Notes: generated from the letters alone by a model not told the origin. A stretch of DNA of 64,000 bases from Solanum dulcamara (GCF_947179165.1 NC_077239.1:68242634-68306633), one strand, 5' to 3'; counted from the stretch's first letter, positions 1-12,217 are shown. Numbers and translations are program-made.

Positions 1-1170
1 GACAGTGAGGGGTATGGAGAGTCTGTGAAAGCTTTGCAGGGCATAATATCACATCCCTATGCTCCAAAGTAGCTAGATCTTGACTTAAAGAACATGCTGG
101 CTCCACCGGCTAAACCATCCATAGAGGAGCCGCATGTACTTGAGCTCAAAGAGTTGCCAATCCATTTGAGGTATGTCTTTCTTGGTGAGAATTACACTTT
201 GCCAGTAATTATTAATGCAGATTTAAGTGAAGGGCAAGTTACAACACCGATTGAGGTATTACAAAGGTACAAGAAAATTATTGGTTGGACTATTGCTGAT
301 ATTATAGGTATTCCTCCTGGCATATTTGCACTTACAAAATTCAATTGGAGGAGAATTGCAGTCCCAGTATTGAACACAAGAAGATACTAAATACACTTAT
401 GAAAGAGGTGGTGTAGAAAGAGATTATCAAGTGGTTAGATGAAGGTGTGGTATATCCTATATCAGATAGCAGTTGGGCTAGTCCTATTCAATGTGTCCCT
501 AAGAAGGAGGGATGACAATCATCACTAACGATAAGAATGAGTTGGTCCCACTTATGCCAATCACTAGATGGCGAGTCTGCATAGATTATGAAAAGCTGAA
601 TAAATAGACTTTGAAGGACCATTTTCCAATGTCCTTCATAGACCAAATGCTAGATAGGTTGGCAGGCAGAGGTTGGTACCATTTCCTGGATTGGTACTCT
701 GGCTACAACCAGATCTCCATAATACTAGAGGACCAAGAGAAGACGACCTTTACATATCCTTATGGTACCTTTGCATTCAAGGGCATGCCATTTGGATTAT
801 GTAATGCCCCTACTATATTACGGCATTGTATGATGTCTATTTTCTCTGACATGGTGGAAGACATTCTTGAGGTATTTATGGATGATTTTCTATGATAGAC
901 AATACTTTCGATGACTGTTTGTTAAATCTTAGTAGGGCTTTGCAGAGATGTGAAGAGGCTAACCTAGTCCTGAATAGGGAAAAATACCACTTCATGGTCA
1001 AAGAGGGTATTGTGCTGGGCCACAATATTTTGGAGAAAGGCTTGGAGGTCGAGAAGAAAAAGATAGAGATGATTGAGAAACTACCTCCTCCTATATCTAT
1101 AGCGGGTGTCTGTAGCTTTTTAGGTCAATGCAGGTTTTTATTGGTGTTTTATCAAGTATTTCTATAAAAT
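1..1170 (+). pseudogene. pol: Athila-1 reverse transcriptase (pol, decayed)
   Basis: RNA-dependent DNA polymerase part of pol, which would copy the element RNA into cDNA in cytoplasmic particles. Positions 94-390 read as the conserved lead-in to RT, with IGWTIADI. Positions 530-895 hold the fingers and palm, with KDHFP, the YSGYNQI motif, MPFGLCNAP and the catalytic box FMDDF (Asp codons 881-886). Positions 892-1170 continue through the connection region with LGHN and the start of SFLGQ. Stops at 70-72, 388-390, 604-606 and 893-895 and frame changes near 508 break it. The catalytic aspartates survive although the frame does not. The piece upstream of 94 is the protease-RT linker. Confidence 0.9.
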
Positions 1171-1753
1171 TGCACACCCTATGTGCAAATTATTGGAGAA
1201 GGAGGTAAAGTTCTACTTTTATGAGGCATGCATGAAAGCGTTTAAGTGTTTGAAGGAAAAGTTGATAGCACCACTGATTATTGCTCTAGATTAGTCTTCT
1301 CCATTTGAGATCACGTGTGATGCTAGCAGTGTGGCTTTGGGGGGTGTGCTAGGGCAAAAATGCAATAAGATCTTTCACCCCATATATTATGCTAGAAAAG
1401 AACTAAATATAGCCTAGAAGAATTATACTGCGACTGAGCAGGAATTATTGGCAGTAGTGTATGTGGTCAAAAAATTCAAAGTGTACCTTTTGGGTACCAA
1501 GGTGATAGTGCACACTGACCATACAACCTTGAGATACTTGATGACCAAGAAAGATGCCAAGCCAAGAATCAGATGGGTGCTTCTTCTTCAGGAATTCGAT
1601 TTTGAGGTAAAGGACCGTAAAGGTAATGAAAATCAGGTGGCTGAACACTTCTCCATTATAGAAGATGAGAATAAAGGTAAGGACGAGCTTGACATTAATG
1701 ATTCCTTCCTAGATAAACAGGTCTTGGATGCCACTCTTGATCTTATCTCTTAG
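1171..1753 (+). pseudogene. pol: Athila-1 RNase H domain (pol, decayed)
   Basis: This part of pol would degrade the RNA strand of the RNA/DNA hybrid. The segment around 1309-1356 reads ITCDASSVALGG, which contains the first catalytic Asp (CDAS). Positions 1425-1648 read [13 protein letters not shown] and then the HTDH motif with the conserved Asp. The downstream stretch to 1753 is an acidic linker toward integrase and ends at a TAG. It follows RT directly, as in all Ty3/gypsy pol genes. In-frame stops occur near 1290 (LD-stop-SS) and 1417 (NIA-stop). Confidence 0.87.
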
Positions 1754-3033
1754 TTTGCTGATTATGCTAATTATCTTATTAGTGATATTATACCTGAAGA
1801 TCTTACTTTCCAACAAATGAAGAAGTTTTTATATGATGTTAACAGGTACTTTTGTGATGAGCCATATTTATTTAAGATGTGTGCTGACAATGTCATCAGA
1901 AGGTGTATTCTAGAAGCAAAAATGCTCAGTATTTTGAAGGCATTCCACTCATCTCAGATAGGTGGATGCCATGGTGGGAGCTGCACTGCACAAAATATTT
2001 TGTAATGTGGTTACTACTGGCCTACTATCTGCAAAAATGCCCATGATTTGGCAAAAATCTGCGATCAGTGCCAAATACAGGAAACATATCTAGGCGTTAG
2101 GAGCAACCTATGTCACCATTCCTGGAAGTAGAGTTGTTTAATGTATGGGACATCAATTTTATGAGGCTGTTCGTGAGATCATATGGGATGAGTACATTCT
2201 TGTGGTAGTTGATTATGTCTCAAAATGGGTGGAAGCTGTAGCCCTACTAGATAATGAGAGTAAGAGTGTTATCAATTTTCTATGAAAAAAATATTTTCCA
2301 TATTTGGGACTCCTAGGGCTATCATCGATGATGGGGGTTCCTATTTTTGCAATAAGATCTTTCAGACTCTACTGGAAAAATACGGTGTACGACAACACAA
2401 GGTAGCAACTCCATATCATCCTTAGTGTAGTGAACAGGTTGAGGTGTCAAACTGCAAAATCAAAGAGATTCTAGCCATGTCTGTGAATGCTAACAGGATT
2501 GATTGGGCGAGGAAGCTGGATGATGCTCTATAGACATATTAGACAACTTTTAAAACACACATTAGTATGTCCCCATACCATTTAGTATTTGGAAAGGCAT
2601 ATCATTTGCCCGTAGAGCTGGAATATAAGGTGTTGTGCGCCCTAAAAATGTTGAACTTGAATTGGAGTGCAACTACGCATATGACGCTAGATCAAATCAA
2701 TGATATGGATGTGTTTCACTTGCGTGCATATAATAATGTTGATCTTTATAAAAAGTGGATAAAACTATACCATGATAGGCATATTGAGTAGTGCAAATTC
2801 AGCAATAGGGAAAAGTGTTGATGTTTAATTCCAAGCTGAGGTTGTTTCCAGGCAAGCTACAGTCAAAGTGGTTTGGACCTTTCACCATCACACAAGTATT
2901 TTCTCAAGGAGCAGTTGAACTTGAAGCTCAAGATGGTCATAGGTTCAAAGTGAATGGATAGCGGGTGAAACGGTACTTGGGATCTCCTGATGAAGTGAAA
3001 GTTATTGAAGCGCTACAGCTTGATAAAGTCTGA
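1754..3033 (+). pseudogene. pol: Athila-1 integrase, copy A (pol 3' end, catalytic Glu replaced)
   Basis: DNA-strand-transfer enzyme that would join cDNA to the genome. The N-terminal zinc-binding region is visible at 1940-2090 (HSS...HGG, then CDQCQ). The core shows its first Asp in VWDINF near 2140, and the second in IIDDGGSYF near 2320-2345. At the expected Glu the copy reads NCKIKE, with Lys at 2456-2458; the duplicate at 7789-7791 keeps Glu there. [19 protein letters not shown] at 2567-2623 and the C-terminal motif at 2842-2883 are typical of Athila. It ends at TGA 3031-3033, a stop shared with copy B. Several stops and frameshifts occur in between. Confidence 0.9.
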
Positions 3034-4359
3034 GTAGTCAAAGAACCTGCGTCATACCGCAACATTAAATCAGGCGCTGCATGTGAGGCAACCCATAGAC
3101 TATTTTGCCTTCCATGAATCCCAAATAAGGTCCCTCACTTTTTACCCAAGTCAATAAATACGGTAGAGATTACAGACCATTTTTCCCTCCGTGCAACCCA
3201 AGTAAGACCATCTCTATTTTTTCCAACTCCCATGTCAATAAAGAGGAGTATAATCTGTGTTTCTCTTCACGAGTACCCACCTTGGGTCGTGAAGCCTAGT
3301 TGGGTAAGTGATATTTAGTCGACCCGACTTCTACCCGAATGCATATTAATTAGGGCTATTGGATTATAACCCATTTCCACCAAAAAATTGGGTCACCCTT
3401 CTTCTCTCTGACTATGAACCAAAGCAAAGAGGAGACCTCTAAACTCTTATCATGAAAACCTTTCCACCTCTCATGAATTCAAGTTGCAAGGAGTGATATG
3501 TGTGTGTCATCGAGTGTCCTAGTCCCTAGAACTGTGAAAATCAACGGTGTGAAGCATACATTGAACGAATTTAGTAAGTTTCTCTTTTTAATTCCTTAGG
3601 TTGATGTAAAATGGGAATTATGTTGTAGTTCAGATCATGTGTGCATAATTATTAGGACAATTTGGACAATGTTGTATCTGTGAATATGCTTAGTATGTTG
3701 GGATAGGTTAATTTGACTTCGAATATTAGTAGTTAGAATGTCTAGTTGATGCATACTTGTATTTGCTTAATATGAATGCCTAACTGTTGAGTTGTGTGTT
3801 TCAATATGCTAAATATTCTTGAATTGGTGTAAAAATTAGGTTGTAACTGAGGATTTGTTCGATAATGGCTCTATTGTGAGGGGTTGGGGATGATAACCTT
3901 CACCACAAACTGTATTGCACTTAACGAGCCATGGTGGAGGCCCGTTGTCTGCACTTCTAGAAAATTCTAAGTGTAGGATTATGGAATGCATCATGGAATG
4001 TGAACTTCCTCACGGCCCATGATGTTGTTCCGTGGTCCCAACACTTAGAAATATTTTCAGACTACCCTTGAGGCTTAGGTTCTGGAAGGCACCACGGAAG
4101 CCTTCATAGTCCGTGATGAACTTTATGGCTCATGAAGGTCTACCATACTGAAACACTTTGAAAATTTTCTGAGAATCTAAAAACATAAAAATAGTTTTTA
4201 CTTTTTCAGTTTCTGCTTGTGATTACCCTACGATAGATTGAGCGACGTCATTTCATAAAGGTTATTGTCATGATAGTATGAATCATGAGAAAGTCTGCAT
4301 ACCCATTTAAATCCATCGCATTGTCTTATTTAAATACTCACCATTTGTTGTTTTCGTAG
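3034..4359 (+). other. Athila-1 spacer between pol and extra ORF, copy A
   Basis: Non-coding element sequence. Just after the pol stop lies a conserved piece with ACATTAAATCAGGCGCT followed by GAGGCAACCCA (about 3060-3100). Then come many short sequences of the CACGG/CCGTG type, for example around 3235-3295 and 3950-4140. The region ends in a pyrimidine-rich stretch and AG (4351-4359) that looks like a 3' splice site before the ATG of the next ORF. Compared with copy B (8365-10031), copy A lacks roughly 300 bp near 3100. Confidence 0.75.
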
Positions 4360-4364
4360 GTACC

Positions 4365-6523
4365 ATGGTACGACCACGCAACAAGAATTCTTCCCAATAC
4401 AAACTCTACAACTTCACATCCTAAGTATCAAAGCATGAATCAAATCATGGGATGGAGAAAGGGTCAAGAAGCGATGCATATAGTGGGTTTGAGATATAAG
4501 TGGAACTATTATCTTTCCTCATAATTCTCCCATGACTAGATCCAAAGTGGCTACCGAGGCTGAGGCCTCCCTCTTTGTTTGAAGAGGAGGTAGCCGGATC
4601 AGCTAATGAGTCAAGAGAGGACGTTGCACAATCAGGTGAGGAGGATAGTGCAGCTGGTGATGAGGATGACAAACTAAATCCTATAGAGAGTTTTGCCCAT
4701 GCAAAAGAAAGTGACCCAATTGCACGCTGCAATGTTATTACTTTTATAAGAAAAATATACCTTGTTCTGGGTCAACATGATATCTTTGAAAATAGCTTAA
4801 CCAAAAGGTTCAAAGGCTTGTGTAAACGAGCCATTATGCCAGAGGTTTGAGTGGTCCTTGATAATCTCTTCTCTTTACCTGAGCTCAAAGAACTTTTCTA
4901 CAAGCATCATTTTGGGTGGGTAACCAATGACCTGCGATATTATGGTGAAAATCTAGTTTGGAAGTTCTATTCTGCCTATGCCACCTCAATGATAATTGCT
5001 ATGCCCGCGGAGATATTGAAAAAGAAGAAAAGGGACTTAAAGTTAAAGAAACCACCGTTGGATGAAGTCACAGTTTGTGGAAAGGTAGGGGATGTCTTAG
5101 AGACTACACTCAACAGGTTCTTATATGGTTCAAAATTCCAAACTGATGATCAGACAGGTCTCTATGAGCACCGACACCACGAGGTTAGTGATGGAAAAGA
5201 TAAATAATCCTATGGTACGAAAACTAATTATGGGATAGATTGCAAAGCATATTGCTATTGAGAGAGAAAATGCGTCGTGGGTTACTAATGCCAGGCAGTT
5301 GATTACTAAGGCTATACTCACATTTTTGGCTAAGTTTTGGTGGACCATTATTCGCCCCCATCTCTAACTAAATGAAAATGACAACACCCTTTACCGTACA
5401 TAGGTATCTCTAGTAGCTTGTATGGCTCGATTTAGACTACACATCGATAGGCTAATTGCGGTTAAAATTCAGGATAGAGCATTTAATGAACGGGCTGGAC
5501 TGCCATTCCCTATCTGATCATAATATTATATGAATTTATGGGGACAATGGTAAATCACCACTTTTACAAGTGCATCCTAGCAATGAAGACCACAAATGCG
5601 ATACTAATAAAGGGTTTAGAAAACCAGTTGTGCAAGACCAAGTAGGGACGACTAATTTGGAGGGAGACATCATTCCCTCTAATGGAGGATGCCATAGAGC
5701 AGCTCGAGGGAGACACCATGCCTATGCCTTCCACGCCTGCAGTTTTAGGTATGATGATCACTGTTCCTTATCTACTCCTTAAGCAATTGCTACATGATCA
5801 TTAGCAAACACGGGTGTTGGTTAATTAGGTGATTGTGTGACTACCTTGGGTTGTCCGGACACAGATACAGGAGAAGGCAACTCAGATTTGCACTGAGCTC
5901 AAATAGAAGGTTACATTGATAGAGGGCCGTATTGATGGCCTTGAGTTCCACATTTCTACACAAAGTGGTCATTTAGGTGATGAGGAGACTGCATCCTTAT
6001 GGGCAGAGTTGGCTACCTTATGAGAGGCTGTGGGTAAATTGGAAGCAAAGTCATTCTCTAGTATTTCTGCTAGTGCTATAACTGATACCTTGCTACAATT
6101 ATTGTTAGCACCGCCTATACCTGTTCAGCTAGATGGGGTGTGGGACTCTATTTTGGTACTCGAGTCTAATAAAAAAGGAAAGGGAAAGAAATTGCGCTAG
6201 AGAGATAGCTCCCTAGATGAGGATGATAAGAAAAGAAAAGCTGCAAAAAAAGCAGAAAAGAGAGCAAAGCGTATCTCAGCAAAGCAAGCCCAGGAGAAGG
6301 CGGAGCTATTGAGATAGCAGGTTGAGGCTACTATGGTTGGGACATCCTCTAATGGAGCCTCCTCTTCTGAGACTGGTGTGATCCTGGCTCTAGTTGTGAC
6401 TATGAGTGAGGTGCCTCCTAGCATGCTTACTCCTACTATAGGCGATAATCCTTTCGGGTAGCCTACATCATTGAGTGTATCAACCGATGCTGGTGTCACT
6501 TACCACCACCGACTGACGCCTAA
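4365..6523 (+). pseudogene. Extra ORF in env position, copy A (putative plant transposon-protein-like)
   Basis: Decayed ORF of roughly 720 codons. The start is ATG 4365-4367, placed right after a splice-acceptor-like AG; the TAA stop at 6521-6523 aligns with stops in the other two copies. Three parts are visible: an acidic N-terminal part (4600-4700), a middle part with LPELKELFYKHHFGWVTND, EVTVCGKVGDVLETTLNRFL and AKFWW (about 4860-5365), and a Lys/Ala-rich basic, probably coiled-coil part (6165-6310). The middle resembles what I recall as the 'putative plant transposon protein' family. No signal peptide or membrane segment is evident, so a true envelope role is not supported. Stops at about 4422, 5205 and 5367 and elsewhere break it. 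Confidence 0.72.
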
Positions 6524-7466
6524 GGGATTACAGATATGATCACTTCCCTTGTAGTTATTATTAAGTTCTTTGACGTATAATTAAGGATAATGCATACTTT
6601 TTTGATAAGGGTAGGGCATCCCGATGCTTGAAGTTTTTGTTGCCATATTTCTTTTCTTGCAAGTATATATCTAGTAGAACTGACATGTTTAGGTTGTTTC
6701 TGTGTAAATACAAGAGTCTTAAAAGTATATAGTAGCCTGTGAAGAGCATGAGTTGAAGTGCTAAAATGAATCCCAATTTAAAATTATGTGAAATACTGTA
6801 TGATTGGTATGGCTTGTGAAAACTGACTTGTTACGATCTTTATAGGACATGTACGTATTGACTTGTCAATCAAATGCTAGCTAGGATATGACTGGGTTGA
6901 TTAGCGCTGAATAGTATAAATTATGTGCCATGTGTGTGTGAGTCTAACTACTTAGTTTGAACAATGCATCTGTAAGCCAGAAGTTGCCTAGTTTGTCTCA
7001 CTGAAATGATAGAATAGCTTGATTAGGATATGATTATAGGCTATTTTTGAAAATAATTCACTTAGCCTAAAAATAACTGACCAAATGAAAGCATATCCTT
7101 TGAACAAAAAGTTTGAGCCTGAATAAACCTTTTCTTTGATTAACCACAATTCACCTTCCCTTTTTGTCTGTGAATCTTTATTTTGGCCTTGGTCCCTCCA
7201 AGGACAATATGTTCGTCAACTCAGGCTAAAGCCTAAGTTGAGGGTGGCTACTATAAGGAGAACCAATCTGTGAGCCTTTATATTGGTCCTGGTCCCTCCT
7301 AGGAGATTATGTACTTCAACTCAGGCCAAAATCCTAAGTTGAGGGTGACTATTATAGAGAGAAGAGAAAAAGTGGGTTATGAAAAGGGTTGGGTGATGAG
7401 AACAAAAATAGGCATGAGGGTGTGGCCGCTGATAAAATAAAAGAACAAGTGTGACGCGTAATAAAA
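6524..7466 (+). other. Athila-1 3' spacer, copy A (truncated before the LTR)
   Basis: Non-coding. It matches 12218-13160 of copy B and 53570-54430 of Athila-2 closely. It contains two hairpin-like units, each with CAACTCAGGC facing CCTAAGTTG and followed by AGGGTG (CCTAAGTTGAGGGTG at 7232-7246 and 7333-7347). The match to the 3' spacer stops at about 7460, where the sequence passes straight into integrase of copy B, so no LTR follows copy A. Confidence 0.75.
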
Positions 7467-8364
7467 ATAGGTGGAAGCTCATATCGATTTCATAGGGTTG
7501 TTTATGAGCTCATATGGGATGAAGTACCTTCTTGTGGTAGTCTATTACATCTCAAAATTGGTGGAAGTTGTCTCCCTACCAGATAATGAAAGCAAAAATA
7601 TTGCTGGTTTTCTATGAAAAAACATCTTTTCTAAGTTTGGGACTCCTAGGGCTATCATCAGTGATGGGGGTTCCTATTTTTGTAATAAGTACTTTTGGAC
7701 TCCACTGGCGAAATACAATGTGCGACAACACAAGGTAGAAACTCCATATCATCCCTAGTTTAGTGGACATATTTAGGTATCAAACCGCGAAATCAAAGAG
7801 ATTCTAGCCAGGTCTGTGAATGCTAACAGGATTGATTGGGTGAGGAAGCTGCATGATGCTCTATGGGTATATTGAATAGCTTTCAAAATACCCATTGGTA
7901 TGTACCCATACCAATTTATGTTTGGAAAGGTATGGCATTTATATAGAGCATAAACATAAAGCATTGTGGGCCCTAAAAAAGTTGAACTTGAATTGAAGTG
8001 AAGCTACGTATATGAGGCTAGATCAAATCAATGAGATGGATGTGTTTCACTTGCGTATGCGTGAGAGTTCTACTTTTACAAAGAGTGGATGAAACTATAC
8101 CATGATAGGCATATTGAGCAGTGCAAATTCAATAATAGGGACAAAGTGTTGCTATTTAATTCCAGGCTAAGGTTGTTTCCAGGCAAGCTACGATCAAAGT
8201 AGTCTAGACCTTTCACTATCACACAAGAATTTTCTCATGGAGCAGTTGAAATTGAAGATCAAGATGGTCATAGGTTCAAAGTGAATGGACAGGGGGTGAA
8301 ACGGTACTTGGGATCTCCTAACGAAGTGAAAGTTATTGAAGAGCACCAGCTTGATGAAGTCTGA
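7467..8364 (+). pseudogene. pol: Athila-1 integrase fragment, copy B
   Basis: Second copy of integrase, beginning inside the catalytic core (homologous to about 2150 onward). It includes the ISDGGSYF segment with the second Asp near 7660-7680. The catalytic Glu is preserved in NREIKE (Glu codon 7789-7791). The C-terminal LFPGKL region lies near 8172-8215. It ends at TGA 8362-8364, matching the stop of copy A. The zinc-binding N-terminus, RT and RNase H are absent, so this is not a separate full element. In-frame stops such as those near 7616, 7756 and 7875 break it. Confidence 0.88.
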
Positions 8365-10031
8365 GCAATAAAGGAACCTGCATCATGCCATGACATTAAA
8401 TCAGGTGCTTCATGGGAGGCAACACATGGGGAAAAGCTTCAAAAATTCTGAGTAGTGGAGTGACCCACCTCGTGCCGCATCTTTAAATCAAGAACTGCTT
8501 GGGAGGTAACCCAAGGATTGTATTAGTATTAGATAGGTTAAATTCTGTTATTGGATGTTTTTGTAGTGTCATAGCGTGTTCAGTGAGTGAAGGGTATCAA
8601 AGAGGAGAGAAACATTAAAAAGTGGCCAAGGTTCCTCACCACAAGCACCTATACAGACCATGTAAGGCACAATATCTTATGATGGAGTGGCGTAATGTGC
8701 AATGTCTTAAGGAACTCCAGGATTACGGGAGAGATTACGGTCCGTTATGAACTTTGCGGACCATTTTGCCTTTCGTAAATCCCAGTTAAGGTCCCTTACT
8801 TTTTACCCATGTCCATAAATACGGTATGGATTACGGCTCGTGATGAACTTCATAGACCATTTTCCCCTCCGTGGTACCCAAGTAAGACCACCTCTATTTT
8901 TTCCAACTCCCATGTCATGAAAGGGGAGTACGATCTATGGTTCTTTTCATGAGTACCCACCACGGGTCGTGAAGCCTCGTTGGATACGTGGTATTTAGTC
9001 GACCTAAAATTTACCCAAATGCAAATTATTTAGGGCTATTGGTTTATTATTCATTTACACTAAAAATTCGAGTTTCTTCTCTCTCAATATGAACCAAAGC
9101 AAAGAGCAAACCTCAAATCCTTTATTGTGAAAATCCTTCCTCCTCCCACGAATTCAAGTTGCAAGGAGTGATTTATGTGTCTAGTCGAGTGTCTTGTCCC
9201 TAGAACTGTGAAAATCAATGGTGTGAGGCATACATTGAACGAATTCAGTAAGTGTCTCTTTTCAATTCGTTGGGTTATTGTAAAATGGGAATTTTGTCAT
9301 AGTTTAGATCATGTGTGCATATTTGTTAGGATAGTTTGGACTATGTTGTATCTGTGAATGTGCATAGTATGTTGGGATAGGGTAATTTGACTTTCAGATA
9401 GTAGTAGTTGGAATGTGGAGTTGATGTATACTTGTAGTTTCTTAACTTTGAATGCCTAACTATTGAGTTACGTGTTTCAATGTGCTAAATGTTCTTGAAT
9501 TGGTGTAAAAATTGGGTTGTAATTGAGGAGTTGTTCGATAATGGCTCTACTGTGAGGGGTTGGGGATGATGACCTTCACCACAGATTGTATTGCACTTAA
9601 CGAGCCATGGTGGAGGACCGTTGTCTCCACTTCTAAAAAATTTTGACTGTAGGATCACTAAAGGCATCACAGACTGTGAACTTCATCATAGGCTGTGGTG
9701 TTGTTCCGTGGTCGCAACACTTAGAAAAAGTTTTAGACTACCCCTAAGTCTTAAGTTCTAGAAGGCATATCGAAAGCCTTCACGGTCTGTGATGACCTTC
9801 ACGGCCCGTGAAAGTCCACCGTACTGAAACACTTTAAAAATTTTCTAAGAATCTGAAAAACACAAGTATTGTTTTTATTTTCAGTTTCCATTTGCAATCA
9901 CCCTATGATAGATTAAGCGACGTCATTTCTTAGGGGTTATTGTCATTCTTGTATGAATAATAGGGAAGTCTGAGAACCTATTTAAAGTCATCGCATTTTC
10001 TTGTTTAAATACTAACCATTTATTTCTTTAG
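8365..10031 (+). other. Athila-1 spacer between pol and extra ORF, copy B
   Basis: Non-coding. The conserved post-pol motif occurs twice here: once near 8385-8428 (GACATTAAATCAGGTGCTT then GGGAGGCAACACA) and again near 8478-8518 (TCTTTAAATCAAGAACTGC, then CTTGGGAGGTAACCCAAG). The second can fold into a hairpin with a 6-bp stem, CTTGGG/CCCAAG. CACGG/CCGTG-type palindromes recur (for example 9779-9825). The region ends with CTAAC, a pyrimidine run and AG at 10030-10031, resembling a branch point and 3' splice site. Confidence 0.75.
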
Positions 10032-12217
10032 TACCAATACGAACTCCACGCCTCCCCATCTGAAGAATATGAGCATAAATCAAAGCATGAGATGGAGAGA
10101 GAGTTAATAAGAGATATATCCAGTATTTCTGAGGTAAAAGTGAACACCACTATCTCTCCTCATGCTTCTCCCACGACTAAATCCAAAGTGGCTGTCGAGG
10201 TTGAGGCCAATCCCTCCCAGTCTGAAGAAGAGGCAGCCAGCTCGGCCAATGTGGCAAGTGGGGATGATGCATAATCTTGTGAGGAGGGTAGTGCAGCTGG
10301 TGATGAGGATGACAGACTGGATCCTATAGAGAGATTTGCCCATGCAAAAGAAAGTGACCCAATTGCATGCTGTAATGTTATTACTTTTATGAGAAACAAG
10401 TGGCTTGTTCTAGATCAACATGATATCTTTTCAAACGGCTTAACCAAAGGGTCCAAAGGCCTATGTAAGTGAGCCATTAGGCCAGAGGTTAGGGTATTCC
10501 TTAATAACCTCTCCGCCCTACCTGAGCTCAAAGAATTTTTCTACAAGCATTATTTTGGGTGGATGACCAACGACCCGGTATATTATGGTGAAAATCTAGT
10601 CAGGGAGTTCTATTTTGACTTTGCTGTCTTAATGATAAATGCTATACCCGCAGAGATCTCGTAAAATAAGAAGATGGACTTTGCGTTAAATAAACCACCA
10701 TGGGATGAAGTCACAGTTTGTGGAAATATAGTGGATGTCTTAGAGACTACATTCAATAGGTTTTTATATGGTGCAAAATTCCAGACTGATGTTTGGACAA
10801 GACTCTATGAGAATCGATACTATGAGGTTAGTGATAAGGCAAAAATGAGTGATCCTCCAGTTCGAAAACTAATTATGGGATGGATTACAAAACATATAGC
10901 TATTGAGGGAGAAAATGCACCTTGGGTTACTAATGACCGACAGTTGATTAGTAAGGCTTCTCTCACATTTCATGCTAAGTTTTGGTGGGCCATTATCCGC
11001 GCCCATCTTTGACGAACTGCAAATTACAACACCTTTTATCCCATATAGGTATTTCTAGTAACTTGTATTATGGCTTGATTTGGACTACCCATCTATAGGC
11101 TAATTCTGGCCAAAATTTAAGATCGAGCATTTAATGAATGGGCTGGACTGCCATTCCTATATCTGATCACGATGTTATGTGAGTTCGCTAGGACAATGGT
11201 AAATCACCACTTTGATAAGCACATCCCAACAACGAAGTCCACATATGCGGCACTGATAAAGAATTTGGCCAACCTATTGTACAAGATCAAGCCGAGCTGA
11301 CTATTTGGGCCAAGCACGATGCCCACAGGTCCACCTCCTCCTACTCTAACTTTAGAGGGTACAACTTTATTTCATCTGACGGAGGAGGCCATAGAGCATC
11401 CAGATGGCGACTCCAGGCCTACCTCTTCCACGCCTACAGTTTCAGGTATGATGATCACTATTTCTTATGCACTTCTTGAGCGATTGGTGCAGAATCAGTG
11501 ACAGATATGGGTGTTGGTTAATAAGGTAATTAAGCGACTACCTTGGGTTATCCAGCCACAGACGCATGATGAGGCGACTCAGATTTGCATTGATCTTATA
11601 TATGAGGTTACACTGATGTAGGGCCGTATTGATGGCCTTGAGGCCCATATTACTACTCATATTGGTCATCTAGGTGATAAGGAGACTGTTTCCTTATGGG
11701 AAGAGCTAGCAGCCTTAAAAGAGGCTATGGGTAAATTGGAAGCAAATTCATCCTCTACTATTCATGCTTGTGCTACTGGTACCCTTCTATAGTTGTTGTC
11801 AACACCACTCGTATATGTATAACTAGATGGGGTGTGGGGCTCCATTTTGGCACCCAAGTTAGATAAAAATTATAAGGGAAAGAAGCAATGCTGGAAAGAT
11901 AGCTCCCCATATGAGGATAAAGAGAAAATGAGAGCTTCTAAGAAATCAAAAAAGAGAGCAAAGCGCATCTCAGTAGAGGAAGCCCAAGAGAAGGCAGAGC
12001 TATTGAGATAGTAGATTGAGGCTGCTAAGGTTGGGGAATCCTCTAGTGGAGCCTCTCCTTCTGAGACTACTGCGATCCCCATTCCAGGTATAACTATGAG
12101 TGAGGTGCCACCAAGGACACTTACTCTACTACAGGCGATAATCCTTCAGGGGAGCCTACATTATTAAGTGCACTAGCCGATGCTGGTGTTACTACACCAT
12201 CACTGACAGACGTCTAG
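10032..12217 (+). pseudogene. Extra ORF in env position, copy B (start codon deleted)
   Basis: Homolog of the ORF at 4365-6523. About 30 bp that hold the ATG in the other copies are missing right after the splice-like AG, so the start is gone. The middle domain is the best preserved of the three: 10674-11012 reads openly with EVTVCGNIVDVLETTFNRFL and MGWITKHIAIEGENAPWVT, ending in AKFWWAIIRAHL. The Lys/Ser-rich basic segment lies at 11870-12010. It ends at TAG 12215-12217, in register with the other copies. Stops at 10272-10274, 10468-10470 and 12008-12013 break it. Function unknown. Confidence 0.7.

Noticed and set aside
4445..4732. Minus-strand Ser-rich open frame (also 10104-10399)
   Set aside because: It is the antisense of the acidic N-terminal part of the extra ORF; Asp/Glu codons read backwards give Ser and Leu.
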